Source: Azohydromonas lata NBRC 102462 (GTDB lineage Bacteria; Pseudomonadota; Gammaproteobacteria; Burkholderiales; Burkholderiaceae_C). From it: a DNA stretch of 28,617 bases. The stretch spans positions 1-28,617 of the forward strand of contig CAMCTE010000006.1 in NCBI GenBank assembly GCA_945878385.1, given 5' to 3'. The notes under the pieces were generated by a model. The model saw only the letters and a program-made list of their open reading frames with translations. It ran no database searches and was not told the DNA's origin. Position 1 is the first letter of the stretch. The number at the start of each line of letters is the position of its first letter. A program made the translations under genes and the position numbers. This document shows, one piece after another, positions 7,558 through 15,082 of the stretch.

Positions 7558-8951
7558 GCGCCACGCGGCTGCACCCCTTCAAGGCCGGCGGCACCCTGCA
7601 CCGCCAAGCATGGCATGCCCTGGGCCACCTGCCCACGGCCGGTGGGGCGCCCTTTTGGGCCGACCTTCAAATCCTTCGTCAGCCCCTGGCCTTCACTCGG
7701 ACGGTCCACGCCCAACTGGGGTCCGTGGCGCGCACGGTCATTGGCGGGCAACCCCATGTGCTGCTGCTCAGTGCCAACGCGCTGGAGACCGTTCTGCTCG
7801 ACCGAGACCGCATCTTCAGCGCCAAGGGAGGGTGGTCCTCGCTGATGGGCGACCTGTTTCCCCGAGGCCTGTTGCTGCGCGATGGCGACGAGCACCGCCA
7901 CCACCGCCGCCTGCTGCTGCCCTCCATGAAACGCGAGGCCCTTCAGGGATATCTTCAAAGAATGGAAGCCCCCGTGCAAGCGGCGGTCGGCCAGTGGGTA
8001 CAGGCCGGCCAGTTGCCAGCCCTGGGGCTGCCGGCCATGCGCCACCTGGCGCTGTCTCGGGCGGCCGACCTGCTGCTGGCGCTGCGAGATGCGCAGGAAG
8101 TGAAGCGCGCCGAACACGACTTCAGTGAACTGGTGGAAGCCTCCACCGCCCTGATCCGCCTGCCGCTGCTGGGCCGCCGCTATGCGCGGGGTTTGCGGGC
8201 ACGCGGCCGGCTGGTGGCTCAACTCTTGAGCCTAACCCGGCACCGCCGTGCTCGACCAGGGCCCGACCTGTTGAGCCAGCTCGTGCAGGCCCGCGACGAG
8301 GAAGGCCATCAACTGCAGGACGATGAAGTGGTGGACCACCTCGTGTTCCTGATGATGGCCGCGCACGACACCACCGCCAGCGCGCTCACCTCAGCCCTGG
8401 TGCTGCTGGCGCAGCATCCCCATTGGCAGGCTCAACTGCTCGAAGAACTGCACAGCGAAGACTCTTCTGCAGACCTGATGGGCCGCTTGGCCGCGCGCAA
8501 CCAGATGGGCCGTGTCATCCGCGAGGTGCTGCGCCTGCATCCGCCCGTGGCCTTCCTGCAGCGGCAGACGCTGGCCGAAGTGGAGGTTGACGGTGTGCGC
8601 CTGCCGCGCGGGGCCCTGCTCACCCTGGCCCCCCTGCATGTGCAGCGGGATTCCCAGTGGTGGGCAGAGCCAGACGCCTTTAATCCCGACCGGTTCAACC
8701 CCGACCGGTTCAAGCCCGACAGCGGCCGGTCCACAGACCCCACGCCCCACCCCTACGCTTGGACGCCCTTCGGCGGCGGTGCACACCTGTGCCTGGGCCT
8801 GCATCTGGCCGATGCGCAGATGCGGCTGGTGCTGGGGGCTTTGCTGAAAAGCGCCCAGTGGCACTTGCCCGAGGGCAGCACGCCCACTTGGCGGCATGCG
8901 CCCATCACCCATCCGGTAGAGCGCATCCCCCTGCGGTTCACGCCACGCTGA
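7554..8951 (+). CDS. Cytochrome P450
   Basis: 465 residues, soluble bacterial type. The I-helix oxygen-activation motif is AAHDTT (269-274), the K-helix ExxR is E324-R327 (EVLRLHPP), and the heme loop is FGGGAHLCLG with the ligand C413. The N-terminal substrate region includes the C-helix HRHHRRLLLPSMKREA. In the meander region the motif FNPDR is tandemly repeated (residues 376-389), whereas P450s normally have one copy. The start is TTG 7554, overlapping the IclR stop by 4 bases. No ferredoxin or ferredoxin reductase gene is adjacent, so redox partners must come from elsewhere. The substrate is unknown; the IclR neighbour hints at a small aromatic, lipid or terpenoid inducer. Confidence 0.94.
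   Translation: MSATRLHPFKAGGTLHRQAWHALGHLPTAGGAPFWADLQILRQPLAFTRTVHAQLGSVARTVIGGQPHVLLLSANALETVLLDRDRIFSAKGGWSSLMGDLFPRGLLLRDGDEHRHHRRLLLPSMKREALQGYLQRMEAPVQAAVGQWVQAGQLPALGLPAMRHLALSRAADLLLALRDAQEVKRAEHDFSELVEASTALIRLPLLGRRYARGLRARGRLVAQLLSLTRHRRARPGPDLLSQLVQARDEEGHQLQDDEVVDHLVFLMMAAHDTTASALTSALVLLAQHPHWQAQLLEELHSEDSSADLMGRLAARNQMGRVIREVLRLHPPVAFLQRQTLAEVEVDGVRLPRGALLTLAPLHVQRDSQWWAEPDAFNPDRFNPDRFKPDSGRSTDPTPHPYAWTPFGGGAHLCLGLHLADAQMRLVLGALLKSAQWHLPEGSTPTWRHAPITHPVERIPLRFTPR
8679..8708. repeat. 15-bp tandem duplication in the P450 gene
   Basis: Two adjacent 15-bp units (TTTAATCCCGACCGG and TTCAACCCCGACCGG) followed by a decayed third (TTCAAGCCCGAC) encode FNPDR-FNPDR-FKPDS. The first two units differ only at two silent third-codon positions. 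Confidence 0.9.
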
Positions 8952-8958
8952 CCTGTCC

Positions 8959-9627
8959 TCAGAAGTAGCCGGTCAGCCCCAGGCCCCAGTGGTGCGAAGA
9001 CGTGCTGCCACCGCCGATCAGGCTTGATGCCGGAGGCGCCAATTTGGTGCTGCTCCAATCCAGCCGGCCATCCACGGTCAGGCTCGGGCTCAATCGCCAT
9101 GAAAGCCCCACGCCCACCATCGGATCGGTTCGCGTGTGGGTCGTCTCTTCAGACGCCAAGCCCGTACCCGCGCTTTCCGTAAACCGCGCACGGTTGGACA
9201 GCGCACCCGCACGCGCGGCGAACTGCCAGTCGTTCGTCAACGGCAACAGCCACGCCACGCCCACACCCAGCCCGCGCATGCGCAGTTCGCTGGACTGCAA
9301 GCCAACAGCACCCATGCCATCGGCCCGCACCCGGCCCTGCTCGGTGGCCACCAGTTCCAATGCACCCTGCGGTGCGAACTGCCACGCGCCGGTCAGTCGC
9401 CATCCGGCATCGTGGCGGTCGCAGTAGGTGGCTTGCGGGCAATCGGTGCGCCAGTAGGAAGCCGTGGCCGCCAAGCCCAGGGAAAAGTCTTTGGCCTGCC
9501 CGAAGGACATCGTTTGAGCTGAACCCACCATGGGCGCCACCATCATGAGCGTTCCCAGGACCGCGCCCGCCGCAGTCCGCTTCAACGCCGGCCTCTTGGG
9601 CTGTGCGCCCGCTCGTTCAAATCTCAT
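8959..9627 (-). CDS. Outer-membrane beta-barrel protein (OmpA-like / OmpW-size)
   Basis: 222 residues. The signal peptide runs to about residue 38 (LGTLMMVAPMVGSAQT). The mature part is made of alternating amphipathic strands (FSLGLAATASYWRT, WRLTGAWQFAP, MRGLGVGVAWLLPL, PMVGVGLSWRLSPSLTVDGRLDW) and ends in the strand HHWGLGLTGYF with the C-terminal Phe typical of BAM substrates. Two cysteines (CPQATYC) lie in what should be an early external loop and could form a disulfide. About eight strands are expected. AGGAG precedes ATG 9627. It is convergent with the P450 gene (7 bp apart). Ligand and function are unknown. Confidence 0.78.
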   Translation of the reverse strand: MRFERAGAQPKRPALKRTAAGAVLGTLMMVAPMVGSAQTMSFGQAKDFSLGLAATASYWRTDCPQATYCDRHDAGWRLTGAWQFAPQGALELVATEQGRVRADGMGAVGLQSSELRMRGLGVGVAWLLPLTNDWQFAARAGALSNRARFTESAGTGLASEETTHTRTDPMVGVGLSWRLSPSLTVDGRLDWSSTKLAPPASSLIGGGSTSSHHWGLGLTGYF

Positions 9628-9675
9628 GCTGGATGCTCCTGGTCATCGTTTTGAAGGAGCTTGCATGGTGACCAG

Positions 9676-9697
9676 GCGCAGCGCCCATGCGCTGCGC
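9676..9697. repeat. Perfect 9-bp inverted repeat between two minus-strand genes
   Basis: GCGCAGCGC-CCAT-GCGCTGCGC forms a stem of nine GC-rich pairs with a 4-nt loop. It lies 12 bp past the flavoprotein stop and 49 bp before the outer-membrane protein start on the minus strand. There is no T-run after it, so it could be a Rho-assisted 3' end or an mRNA-stabilising hairpin rather than an intrinsic terminator. Confidence 0.7.
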
Positions 9698-9708
9698 ACG
9701 CTCAAGGT

Positions 9709-10884
9709 TCATGCGGCGGCCACAACCGCCTGCGCCACCGCCAGGCATGAAGTCAATCCCGGCGATTCCATTCCGTACAGGCCCACCCAGCCCGCCACAC
9801 CGTGCTGAGCCGGGCCGCTGATCATGAAATCAGCCGCCGGATCACCCGGGCCCGCAATCTTCGGGCGAATGCCCGTGTAGGCGGGCACCAGTGCGCCTTC
9901 GGGCAATGCGGGCCAGTAGCGGCGGATGTCGCGCTCAAATGCCAAGCGGCGCGGTTCATTCACCGCATAGTCCAAATGGAGCTCGTCGGGTTGCACGGCC
10001 AGGTCGGCTCGCAAGGAGTTCGCATGGGTCGACCCCATGGCAACGAGCCACTCCACATCCGGCCCGAATCGCGCCTGCCCGCCCAGGTCCAGTGTGAGGT
10101 GCGTGCCCAGGCCCGCTGCCGTGTGTACCGGGTACACCAAGCGCGAAAACGGCGCCCTGCCCTGCAGGCTGAAATAGTGGCCCTTGCAGAAGTGGGCCTG
10201 CGGGATGTGTTCGCCCGGCAACCCCTGAATGCGCCGCGCGATGGCCGGCGCCGTCAAGCCCGCCGCATTCACCACGGTTCGCGCTTGCAGGCTCATGGTT
10301 TCGGCGCCAGGTTCAGTCCCACCCACGCGCAATACCACCGTGCCGTCGCCTCGAACCTCGCCGCCCACCACCGGGCTGCACAGCGCCAACTGCGCGCCAT
10401 GCGCCTGCGCCTGGCCCAACAGCGCCGTCATCAAGGCATGGCTGTCGATGATGCCCGTGCCCGGTGAATGCAGGGCCGCCACCGCACGCAAGGCAGGCTC
10501 CATCAGGCGTGCGTGGTCAGCATCCACCAGCACCGCCTCGTGAACCCCGTTGGCCTGCGCCTGCGCGTGCAGGCGCTCAATGGCCGGCGCTTCGGCGGTT
10601 TCGGTGGCCACGACCAACTTGCCCGTCAGGCGGTGCGGCACGCCAAACCGCTGGCAAAACTCCAACAGCAGCGCCCGGCCGCGCACGCACCACTGCGCCT
10701 TGAGCGAACCGGTCGGGTAGTACAGCCCCGCGTGAATCACCTCGCTGTTGCGCGAACTCACGCCGGTGCCGAACGCCGTCTGCGATTCCAGAATCAGCAC
10801 CTCGCGCCCGGCCACGGCCAAGGCCCGCGCCACAGCCAGGCCCACCACACCGGCACCGATCACCACAGCGTCTGCTTGTTCCAT
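9709..10884 (-). CDS. FAD-dependent oxidoreductase, L-2-hydroxyglutarate oxidase (LhgO/L2HGDH)-like
   Basis: 391 residues of the DAO family. The N-terminal Rossmann motif is GAGVVGLAVARALA with the acidic end LILES (about 9-34). SSRNSEVIHAGLYYPTGSLKA (44-64) is the signature of the L-2-hydroxyglutarate dehydrogenase/oxidase branch. VNAAGL marks the second FAD contact and YTGIRPKIAGPG the C-terminal substrate part. The likely reaction is oxidation of L-2-hydroxyglutarate or a similar 2-hydroxyacid to the 2-keto acid, feeding electrons to quinone or oxygen; exact specificity is inference. It follows the FemAB-like gene by 45 bp on the same strand. There is no strong ribosome site before ATG 10884. 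Confidence 0.85.
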   Translation of the reverse strand: MEQADAVVIGAGVVGLAVARALAVAGREVLILESQTAFGTGVSSRNSEVIHAGLYYPTGSLKAQWCVRGRALLLEFCQRFGVPHRLTGKLVVATETAEAPAIERLHAQAQANGVHEAVLVDADHARLMEPALRAVAALHSPGTGIIDSHALMTALLGQAQAHGAQLALCSPVVGGEVRGDGTVVLRVGGTEPGAETMSLQARTVVNAAGLTAPAIARRIQGLPGEHIPQAHFCKGHYFSLQGRAPFSRLVYPVHTAAGLGTHLTLDLGGQARFGPDVEWLVAMGSTHANSLRADLAVQPDELHLDYAVNEPRRLAFERDIRRYWPALPEGALVPAYTGIRPKIAGPGDPAADFMISGPAQHGVAGWVGLYGMESPGLTSCLAVAQAVVAAA

Positions 10885-10929
10885 CGTCTATGCCCACACC
10901 AAGACTCGCTCACCAGCCGCCGAGCCTCG

Positions 10930-11937
10930 TTACCAATAAGTCCCAGCCCAAGTCACCACCCGCCCCCCGCTGCCCAGCTTGAACCGCGCCAGGCCGGGGT
11001 TGGCCACGGTATTCACCCCGCCCAGGTCCAACTGCTGCACGCCGCGCTCGGCCAGCAAGGAGCAGGCTTGCCACATCAGCAGGTTGTGCGCGCTGTGCTC
11101 GCGGCCGTTGTCATCGGTCCATCCCAGGTGGTAGGTGGCCGTGGTGCCGTGCACCAGGAACGTCATGCCGGCGCAGCGCTGGTTCTGCAGTTCAGCGGCC
11201 AGCGTCAACAGCGCCTGTGAAGGCTTGCGGTGGGCGGCCTGGAACGCCTCCACGAAACCAGTGGGCAGGCTCAGGTAGCGCCGCTCCTTGCGTTGGGCGG
11301 CCTCGGCCTTCACCAGCCAATCGTAGTCGCTGCGCTTGTTGCCGCACACCCGCACCTTCAAGGCACCGCGCTCGGCCGCCGCCAAGCGGTTGCGCCAACG
11401 CCCTTCCTGCGCGGCGCGGCGGTCGGCTTCGGGGCGCGTCAGGTCCAGCAGCACGGTGGAACGGCCCGTGGTCAACCTGGTGCTCTTTGAAAAAACATGA
11501 GGGCTCTCGGCGCCGAGCGCATCCATCGCAGGGCTGAACAGCGCCATGCGCGGGCGGCGCAGCGGCAGGGTGCTGCGCATCAGGGCCAGAGCCTGCTGCT
11601 GCAGGGCGGCGCCGCCTTCGTGGCCGCCTTCGTGGCCGTCTCCGGGTTTGTCTTCGCGGTTTTCGCCGCCCTGCACACTCGCACCCGCCGCCCACAACGG
11701 CCCACCCTGACAAAGGGTAAAGCGGACAAACCAGGGCAGCCGCTGCACGATGAACTGCGCGGCCGCCAACCATGGCGACTTGGGCGACGCATCCTGCGTG
11801 ATGGCCACCCGCAGGCAAGGAACACCCAGGCTCTGCATGGCCTGACCGTAGGCCCAAGTCTGCTGCAGGCCCGCCCGCGCGCCATCAGCAAAGGCGTCCC
11901 AACGGTGGCGGTCATCCAGGTTCCAATGCGCGTGCAT
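10930..11937 (-). CDS. FemAB/GNAT-fold aminoacyl- or acyltransferase-like protein
   Basis: 335 residues. Its architecture matches FemAB-like/BioF2-type GNAT proteins: an N-terminal half with FADGARAGLQQTWAYGQAMQ, WFVRFTLCQGGPLW and RRPRMALFSPAMD, and a C-terminal half with GMTFLVHGTTATYHLGW, AHNLLMWQACSLLAERGVQQLDLGG and a closing NPGLARFKLGSGG. In this superfamily FemX/FemA add amino acids to lipid II, while others act on exopolysaccharide or free amino acids. A Gly/His/Glu-rich stretch (GDGHEGGHEGG, near residues 100-110) comes from a 12-bp tandem repeat at 11611-11634 and looks like a loop insertion. ATG 11937 lacks a clear ribosome site. The specific substrate is unknown. Confidence 0.7.
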   Translation of the reverse strand: MHAHWNLDDRHRWDAFADGARAGLQQTWAYGQAMQSLGVPCLRVAITQDASPKSPWLAAAQFIVQRLPWFVRFTLCQGGPLWAAGASVQGGENREDKPGDGHEGGHEGGAALQQQALALMRSTLPLRRPRMALFSPAMDALGAESPHVFSKSTRLTTGRSTVLLDLTRPEADRRAAQEGRWRNRLAAAERGALKVRVCGNKRSDYDWLVKAEAAQRKERRYLSLPTGFVEAFQAAHRKPSQALLTLAAELQNQRCAGMTFLVHGTTATYHLGWTDDNGREHSAHNLLMWQACSLLAERGVQQLDLGGVNTVANPGLARFKLGSGGRVVTWAGTYW

Positions 11938-11955
11938 CCCGTGATTACACTCGAA

Positions 11956-12162
11956 ATGATGAACGCAACCCCAAAGCCTTCGGGCGGTTCAGACCAGGGC
12001 GCGGTGATGGGCTGGCGCTTGCCTGGCGAACGCCTCACGCCCGCAGGCTGGGCGGTGTTGTTCGCCGTGTTCCTGCTGCCCGTGTTGAGTGTGGGGCTGC
12101 TGTTGGACGCCCTCGCGCAGTTGATCTTTGGCTGGTGCCTGGGCGTGTGGTGCTGGTTTTAG
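11956..12162 (+). CDS. Small single-helix membrane protein, unrecognised
   Basis: 68 residues: a polar N-terminus (MMNATPKPSGGSDQGAVMGW), then GERLTPAGWAVLFAVFLLPVLSVGLLLD as one membrane segment (about 31-55), and an aromatic/cysteine-rich tail FGWCLGVWCWF. It is divergent from the FemAB-like gene, with 18 bp between the start codons. There is no ribosome-binding site; TTACACT shortly before the two ATGs could be a -10 element for a leaderless message. Alternative starts are ATG 11959 and ATG 12006. It is supported by its hydrophobic design and by filling an otherwise empty gap, but it may not be expressed. Confidence 0.45.
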   Translation: MMNATPKPSGGSDQGAVMGWRLPGERLTPAGWAVLFAVFLLPVLSVGLLLDALAQLIFGWCLGVWCWF

Positions 12163-12213
12163 TGTGCAGGCACGGTTGAATAGGCGACCACCCGTGAGCC
12201 TGTCCAGGCCGAA

Positions 12214-13635
12214 CTACTGCGCCCGCAACCACGGGCTCACGCGGTAGCGCTCGCCCCGGTAGTGCGCGTCCAGCCGGTCCAGCAGCGCCACCACGCCGGC
12301 CACGTTCCAACCGGCCAACCACTCGAATGGCCCGGCCGGGTAGTTCACGCCCATCTTCATGGCGGCATCAGCCCCCTCGGGCGTGCACACGCCCTGGTGC
12401 ACCGCGTCGGCGGCTTCGTTGATCAACATGGCCACCGTGCGGGCCACCACCAGGCCCGGGGTATCGGCCGCCTCGCAGGGCTCCAAACCCTGGCTCAACA
12501 GATGGGCCACCGCCACCGCGCGCTGCTCGGCGCTCAGGCCGGGTGCCGTGGCGAAGGCGAGTGCACCCTTGCCCATCACCCGGTCGTGCACCACCACGGC
12601 GTTGGTTCCCAGATCACGCGCCCATTCGCGCGCCGTGCGCCCATCGGTGGGCACGATGTGTACGCCCTGCACCACCACGCCGCCGTGCCGGTCGTCAGCG
12701 GCCGCGCGCGCCGCAGCTGACGCCTCCACCGGCTCCACCGTCACCTTTGGCAGGGGCGGCACACCTTCCGGGTACCGGTAGAAGCCGCGCCCAGTCTTGC
12801 GGCCCAGCATGCCGCCATCCACCAGCTCGCGCTGCATCAGCGAAGGCACATAGCGCTTGTCGTAGAAGTTGGCCTCGTACACCGAATTCGTCACCGCGAA
12901 GTTGGTGTCGTGGCCAATCAGGTCCATCAGCTCACACGGCCCCATCCGAAAACCCACCGTCTTCAGGCACGCGTCCAATACCTCGGGTACCGCGGCCTGC
13001 TCCTGCATCAAGGCCAAGGTCTCGGCGTAGTACGGCCGCGCAATGCGATTGACGATGAAGCCCGGCGTGCTCTTGGCATGCACCGGCACCTTGCCCCACA
13101 GCTTGCTCAATTCGAAGATGGCTGCTGCCACCGAAGCTTCGGTGTGCAGGCCCGACACCACTTCCACCAGTTTCATCAGCGGCACCGGGTTGAAAAAGTG
13201 CATGCCCACCAGGCGCTCGGGGCGCTTTAGTCCATTGGCAATGGCCGTCACCGAAATCGAAGAGGTGTTGGTGGCCAGCACGCAATCTTCGGCGACCAAA
13301 TCCTCCAGTTCGCGGAACAGCGAACGCTTCACGTCCAGCTTTTCCACGATGGCTTCCACCACCAGGCCCACGCCGCGCGCATCGGCCAGCACAGAAATCG
13401 GCACGATCCGCGCCAACGCACCTTCACACGCCTGTGCCGTCAACTTCCCCTTGGTCACCAGGCCCTGCAGCGTCACCACCAACTTGCCCTTGGCCTCCAC
13501 CGCCGCACCTTCGCGCGCATCATGCAGAAACACCTGCTGGCCTTCGCCGCGTATGGCCTGTGCCGCCACCTGCGCGATGCCCGCGCCCATGATGCCGGCG
13601 CCCACCACCAACACACTCTTTGAACTCAAGTCCAT
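12214..13635 (-). CDS. paaH: 3-hydroxyacyl-CoA dehydrogenase, PaaH type
   Basis: 473 residues. The N-terminal NAD domain has VVGAGIMGAGIAQVAA (about 9-24), NTSSISVT and GMHFFNPVPLMKLVEVVSG with the catalytic His. A 3HCDH domain follows (KSTPGFIVNRIARPYY, MDLIGHDTNFAVT). A second, partial C-terminal 3HCDH domain (DTPGLVVARTVAMLINEAADAV, NYPAGPFEWL) is typical of PaaH/PaaC. It oxidises 3-hydroxyadipyl-CoA to 3-oxoadipyl-CoA, shared by the phenylacetate and box pathways. ATG 13635 has GAGGG 4 nt upstream; the longer reading from 13665 would run into the terminator hairpin. It follows boxA after a strong terminator, so it needs read-through or its own promoter. Confidence 0.92.
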   Translation of the reverse strand: MDLSSKSVLVVGAGIMGAGIAQVAAQAIRGEGQQVFLHDAREGAAVEAKGKLVVTLQGLVTKGKLTAQACEGALARIVPISVLADARGVGLVVEAIVEKLDVKRSLFRELEDLVAEDCVLATNTSSISVTAIANGLKRPERLVGMHFFNPVPLMKLVEVVSGLHTEASVAAAIFELSKLWGKVPVHAKSTPGFIVNRIARPYYAETLALMQEQAAVPEVLDACLKTVGFRMGPCELMDLIGHDTNFAVTNSVYEANFYDKRYVPSLMQRELVDGGMLGRKTGRGFYRYPEGVPPLPKVTVEPVEASAAARAAADDRHGGVVVQGVHIVPTDGRTAREWARDLGTNAVVVHDRVMGKGALAFATAPGLSAEQRAVAVAHLLSQGLEPCEAADTPGLVVARTVAMLINEAADAVHQGVCTPEGADAAMKMGVNYPAGPFEWLAGWNVAGVVALLDRLDAHYRGERYRVSPWLRAQ

Positions 13636-13652
13636 ACATCCCTCGCCACAGC

Positions 13653-13677
13653 AAAAAAGGGGCACCGAAGTGCCCCT
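13653..13677 (-). terminator. Intrinsic terminator after boxA
   Basis: Read on the minus strand: AGGGGCAC-TTCG-GTGCCCCT followed by six Ts in all. This is a perfect 8-bp stem with a UUCG tetraloop and U-tract, 15 bp after the boxA stop and 17 bp before the paaH start. Confidence 0.93.
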
Positions 13678-13692
13678 GTGTTGACCAACCGG

Positions 13693-14976
13693 TCAATAAG
13701 TCTCCAGGTGCAAGCGCCCCTGCTTTTTCATCTCCGCCCCCACCGCGTCCCAATCCAGGCCCGCGGCCTTGGCCACATCGTGCAGCGCCAGCACCACGCC
13801 CTCTTCCATGGCCTTGAGGCCACACACATAGAAGTAGGCGTTGGGGTCGGCCAGCAGTTTGGCCAGGTCGGCGGCGCGTTCGCGCATCGCGTCCTGCACA
13901 TACTTCTTGGGCTGGCCCGGCGTGCGGCTGAAGGCCAGATTGATGTCGATGAAGTCATGCGGCAAGGATTGCAGCGGGCCGAAGTACGGCAGCTCTTCCT
14001 TGGTGCGCGCACCGAAGAACAGCATCAGCTTGCCGCCTTCGTATCGACCCGAGGTTCGCAAACGCCTGCGCCACTCCGTCATCGCTCGCATCGGCGCGCT
14101 GCCGGTGCCGGTGCAGATCATCACGATATGGCTCTTGGGGTGGTTGGGCATCAGGAAGCTCGAACCGAAAGGCCCGATCACCTGCACCTGGTCGCCCACC
14201 TTCAGGTCGCACATGTAGTTGCTGCCCACGCCGCGTACGGGCTTGCCGGAATGGTCTTCCAGTACGCGCTTGATGGTCAGCGACACATTGTTGTAGCCCG
14301 GCCGCTCACCATTGCGCGGCGACGCAATCGAGTACTGGCGCGCATGGTGCGGCTTGCCGCGCTCGTCCAGCCCCGGCGGAATGATGCCGATCGACTGCCC
14401 TTCCAACACTGGGAAGGGCATGGCGCCGAAGTCCAACACGATGTGGTGGGTGTCGTATTCGGTGCCCACTTCGGTCACGCGTACGTTGCCGCTCACGGTG
14501 GCCGTCACCGTCTTCTGCGCAGCCTTGGGGCCGTAGAGGTTGGTGTAGGGGTGCGCGGCCGACCAGGGGGCAATGGTTGAACCGTACTGCGCACTGTTGA
14601 AGCCCGCCTGCTGTGCCGGGTCGGAAGCGGGCTGCGAAGCCACTGCTTCCACCGCCACGGCTGCGCTCTCGGCGCCGGCACCGACGGTCTGCAGCTCAGC
14701 CTCGCTCAACTCACCCGGCAGCTCGTCCCAGCCCAGTTGTTCATCCAACGAATAGGCCCGCACCCGCGGCATGTTGCGCCAGTTGTCGATGGACCCCGTG
14801 GGGCACGGCGGCACGCAGGCCATGCACAGGTTGCACTTGTCCGCGTCCACCACATAGTTGCGCGAATCATGAGTGATGGCGCCCACCGGGCAGGTGGCTT
14901 CGCAGGTGTTGCAGCGAATGCAGATTTCCGGGTCGATCAGGTGCTGCTTGATCACCGCGGCGTCGGCCATGTCCAT
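13693..14976 (-). CDS. boxA: Benzoyl-CoA 2,3-epoxidase reductase component BoxA
   Basis: 427 residues. An N-terminal ferredoxin-like domain carries two [4Fe-4S] motifs: C19-C22-C25-C29 (CIRCNTCEATCP) and C48-C51-C54-C58 (CNLCMACVPPCP). An Ala/Glu-rich linker of about 70 residues follows, then a ferredoxin-NADP reductase module: RQYSIASPRNGE for FAD, MICTGTGSAPMRAM for the NADP pyrophosphate, and a closing YFYVCGLKAMEEGV ... LHLETY. It passes NADPH electrons to the di-iron oxygenase BoxB, which epoxidises benzoyl-CoA. AGGGG lies before ATG 14976. It is the third gene of the boxC-boxB-boxA run. Confidence 0.96.
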   Translation of the reverse strand: MDMADAAVIKQHLIDPEICIRCNTCEATCPVGAITHDSRNYVVDADKCNLCMACVPPCPTGSIDNWRNMPRVRAYSLDEQLGWDELPGELSEAELQTVGAGAESAAVAVEAVASQPASDPAQQAGFNSAQYGSTIAPWSAAHPYTNLYGPKAAQKTVTATVSGNVRVTEVGTEYDTHHIVLDFGAMPFPVLEGQSIGIIPPGLDERGKPHHARQYSIASPRNGERPGYNNVSLTIKRVLEDHSGKPVRGVGSNYMCDLKVGDQVQVIGPFGSSFLMPNHPKSHIVMICTGTGSAPMRAMTEWRRRLRTSGRYEGGKLMLFFGARTKEELPYFGPLQSLPHDFIDINLAFSRTPGQPKKYVQDAMRERAADLAKLLADPNAYFYVCGLKAMEEGVVLALHDVAKAAGLDWDAVGAEMKKQGRLHLETY

Positions 14977-15003
14977 GTCAGTCCCCTTATGTTTGTTTTG
15001 TCA

Positions 15004-15039
15004 GCCCCTGCGAAACAGGGGCCCGCAGGCCCCTGTTTC
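15004..15039. repeat. Competing hairpins in the boxB-boxA gap
   Basis: A perfect 12-bp inverted repeat, GAAACAGGGGCC (15012-15023) and GGCCCCTGTTTC (15028-15039), has a 4-nt CGCA loop. The left arm contains CAGGGGC (15016-15022), which could instead pair with an upstream GCCCCTG (15004-15010), so two mutually exclusive stems exist. No T-run follows on either strand, so it is more likely an mRNA processing or stability element than a terminator. Confidence 0.85.
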
Positions 15040-15082
15040 TGGGTGCGCCGCATCTTGGCACACCGCTCAAGGCCCGCGGCTT

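Noticed and set aside
7335..8222. 295-codon minus-strand frame opposite the iclR-P450 junction
   Set aside because: It spans two well-supported genes on the other strand and has a Gln/Ala-rich, domain-free translation.
12192..12242. CGTGAGCC ... GGCTCACG inverted repeat at the paaH 3' end
   Set aside because: The arms are far apart, one lies inside the paaH coding end, and there is no U-tract; it does not make a credible terminator.
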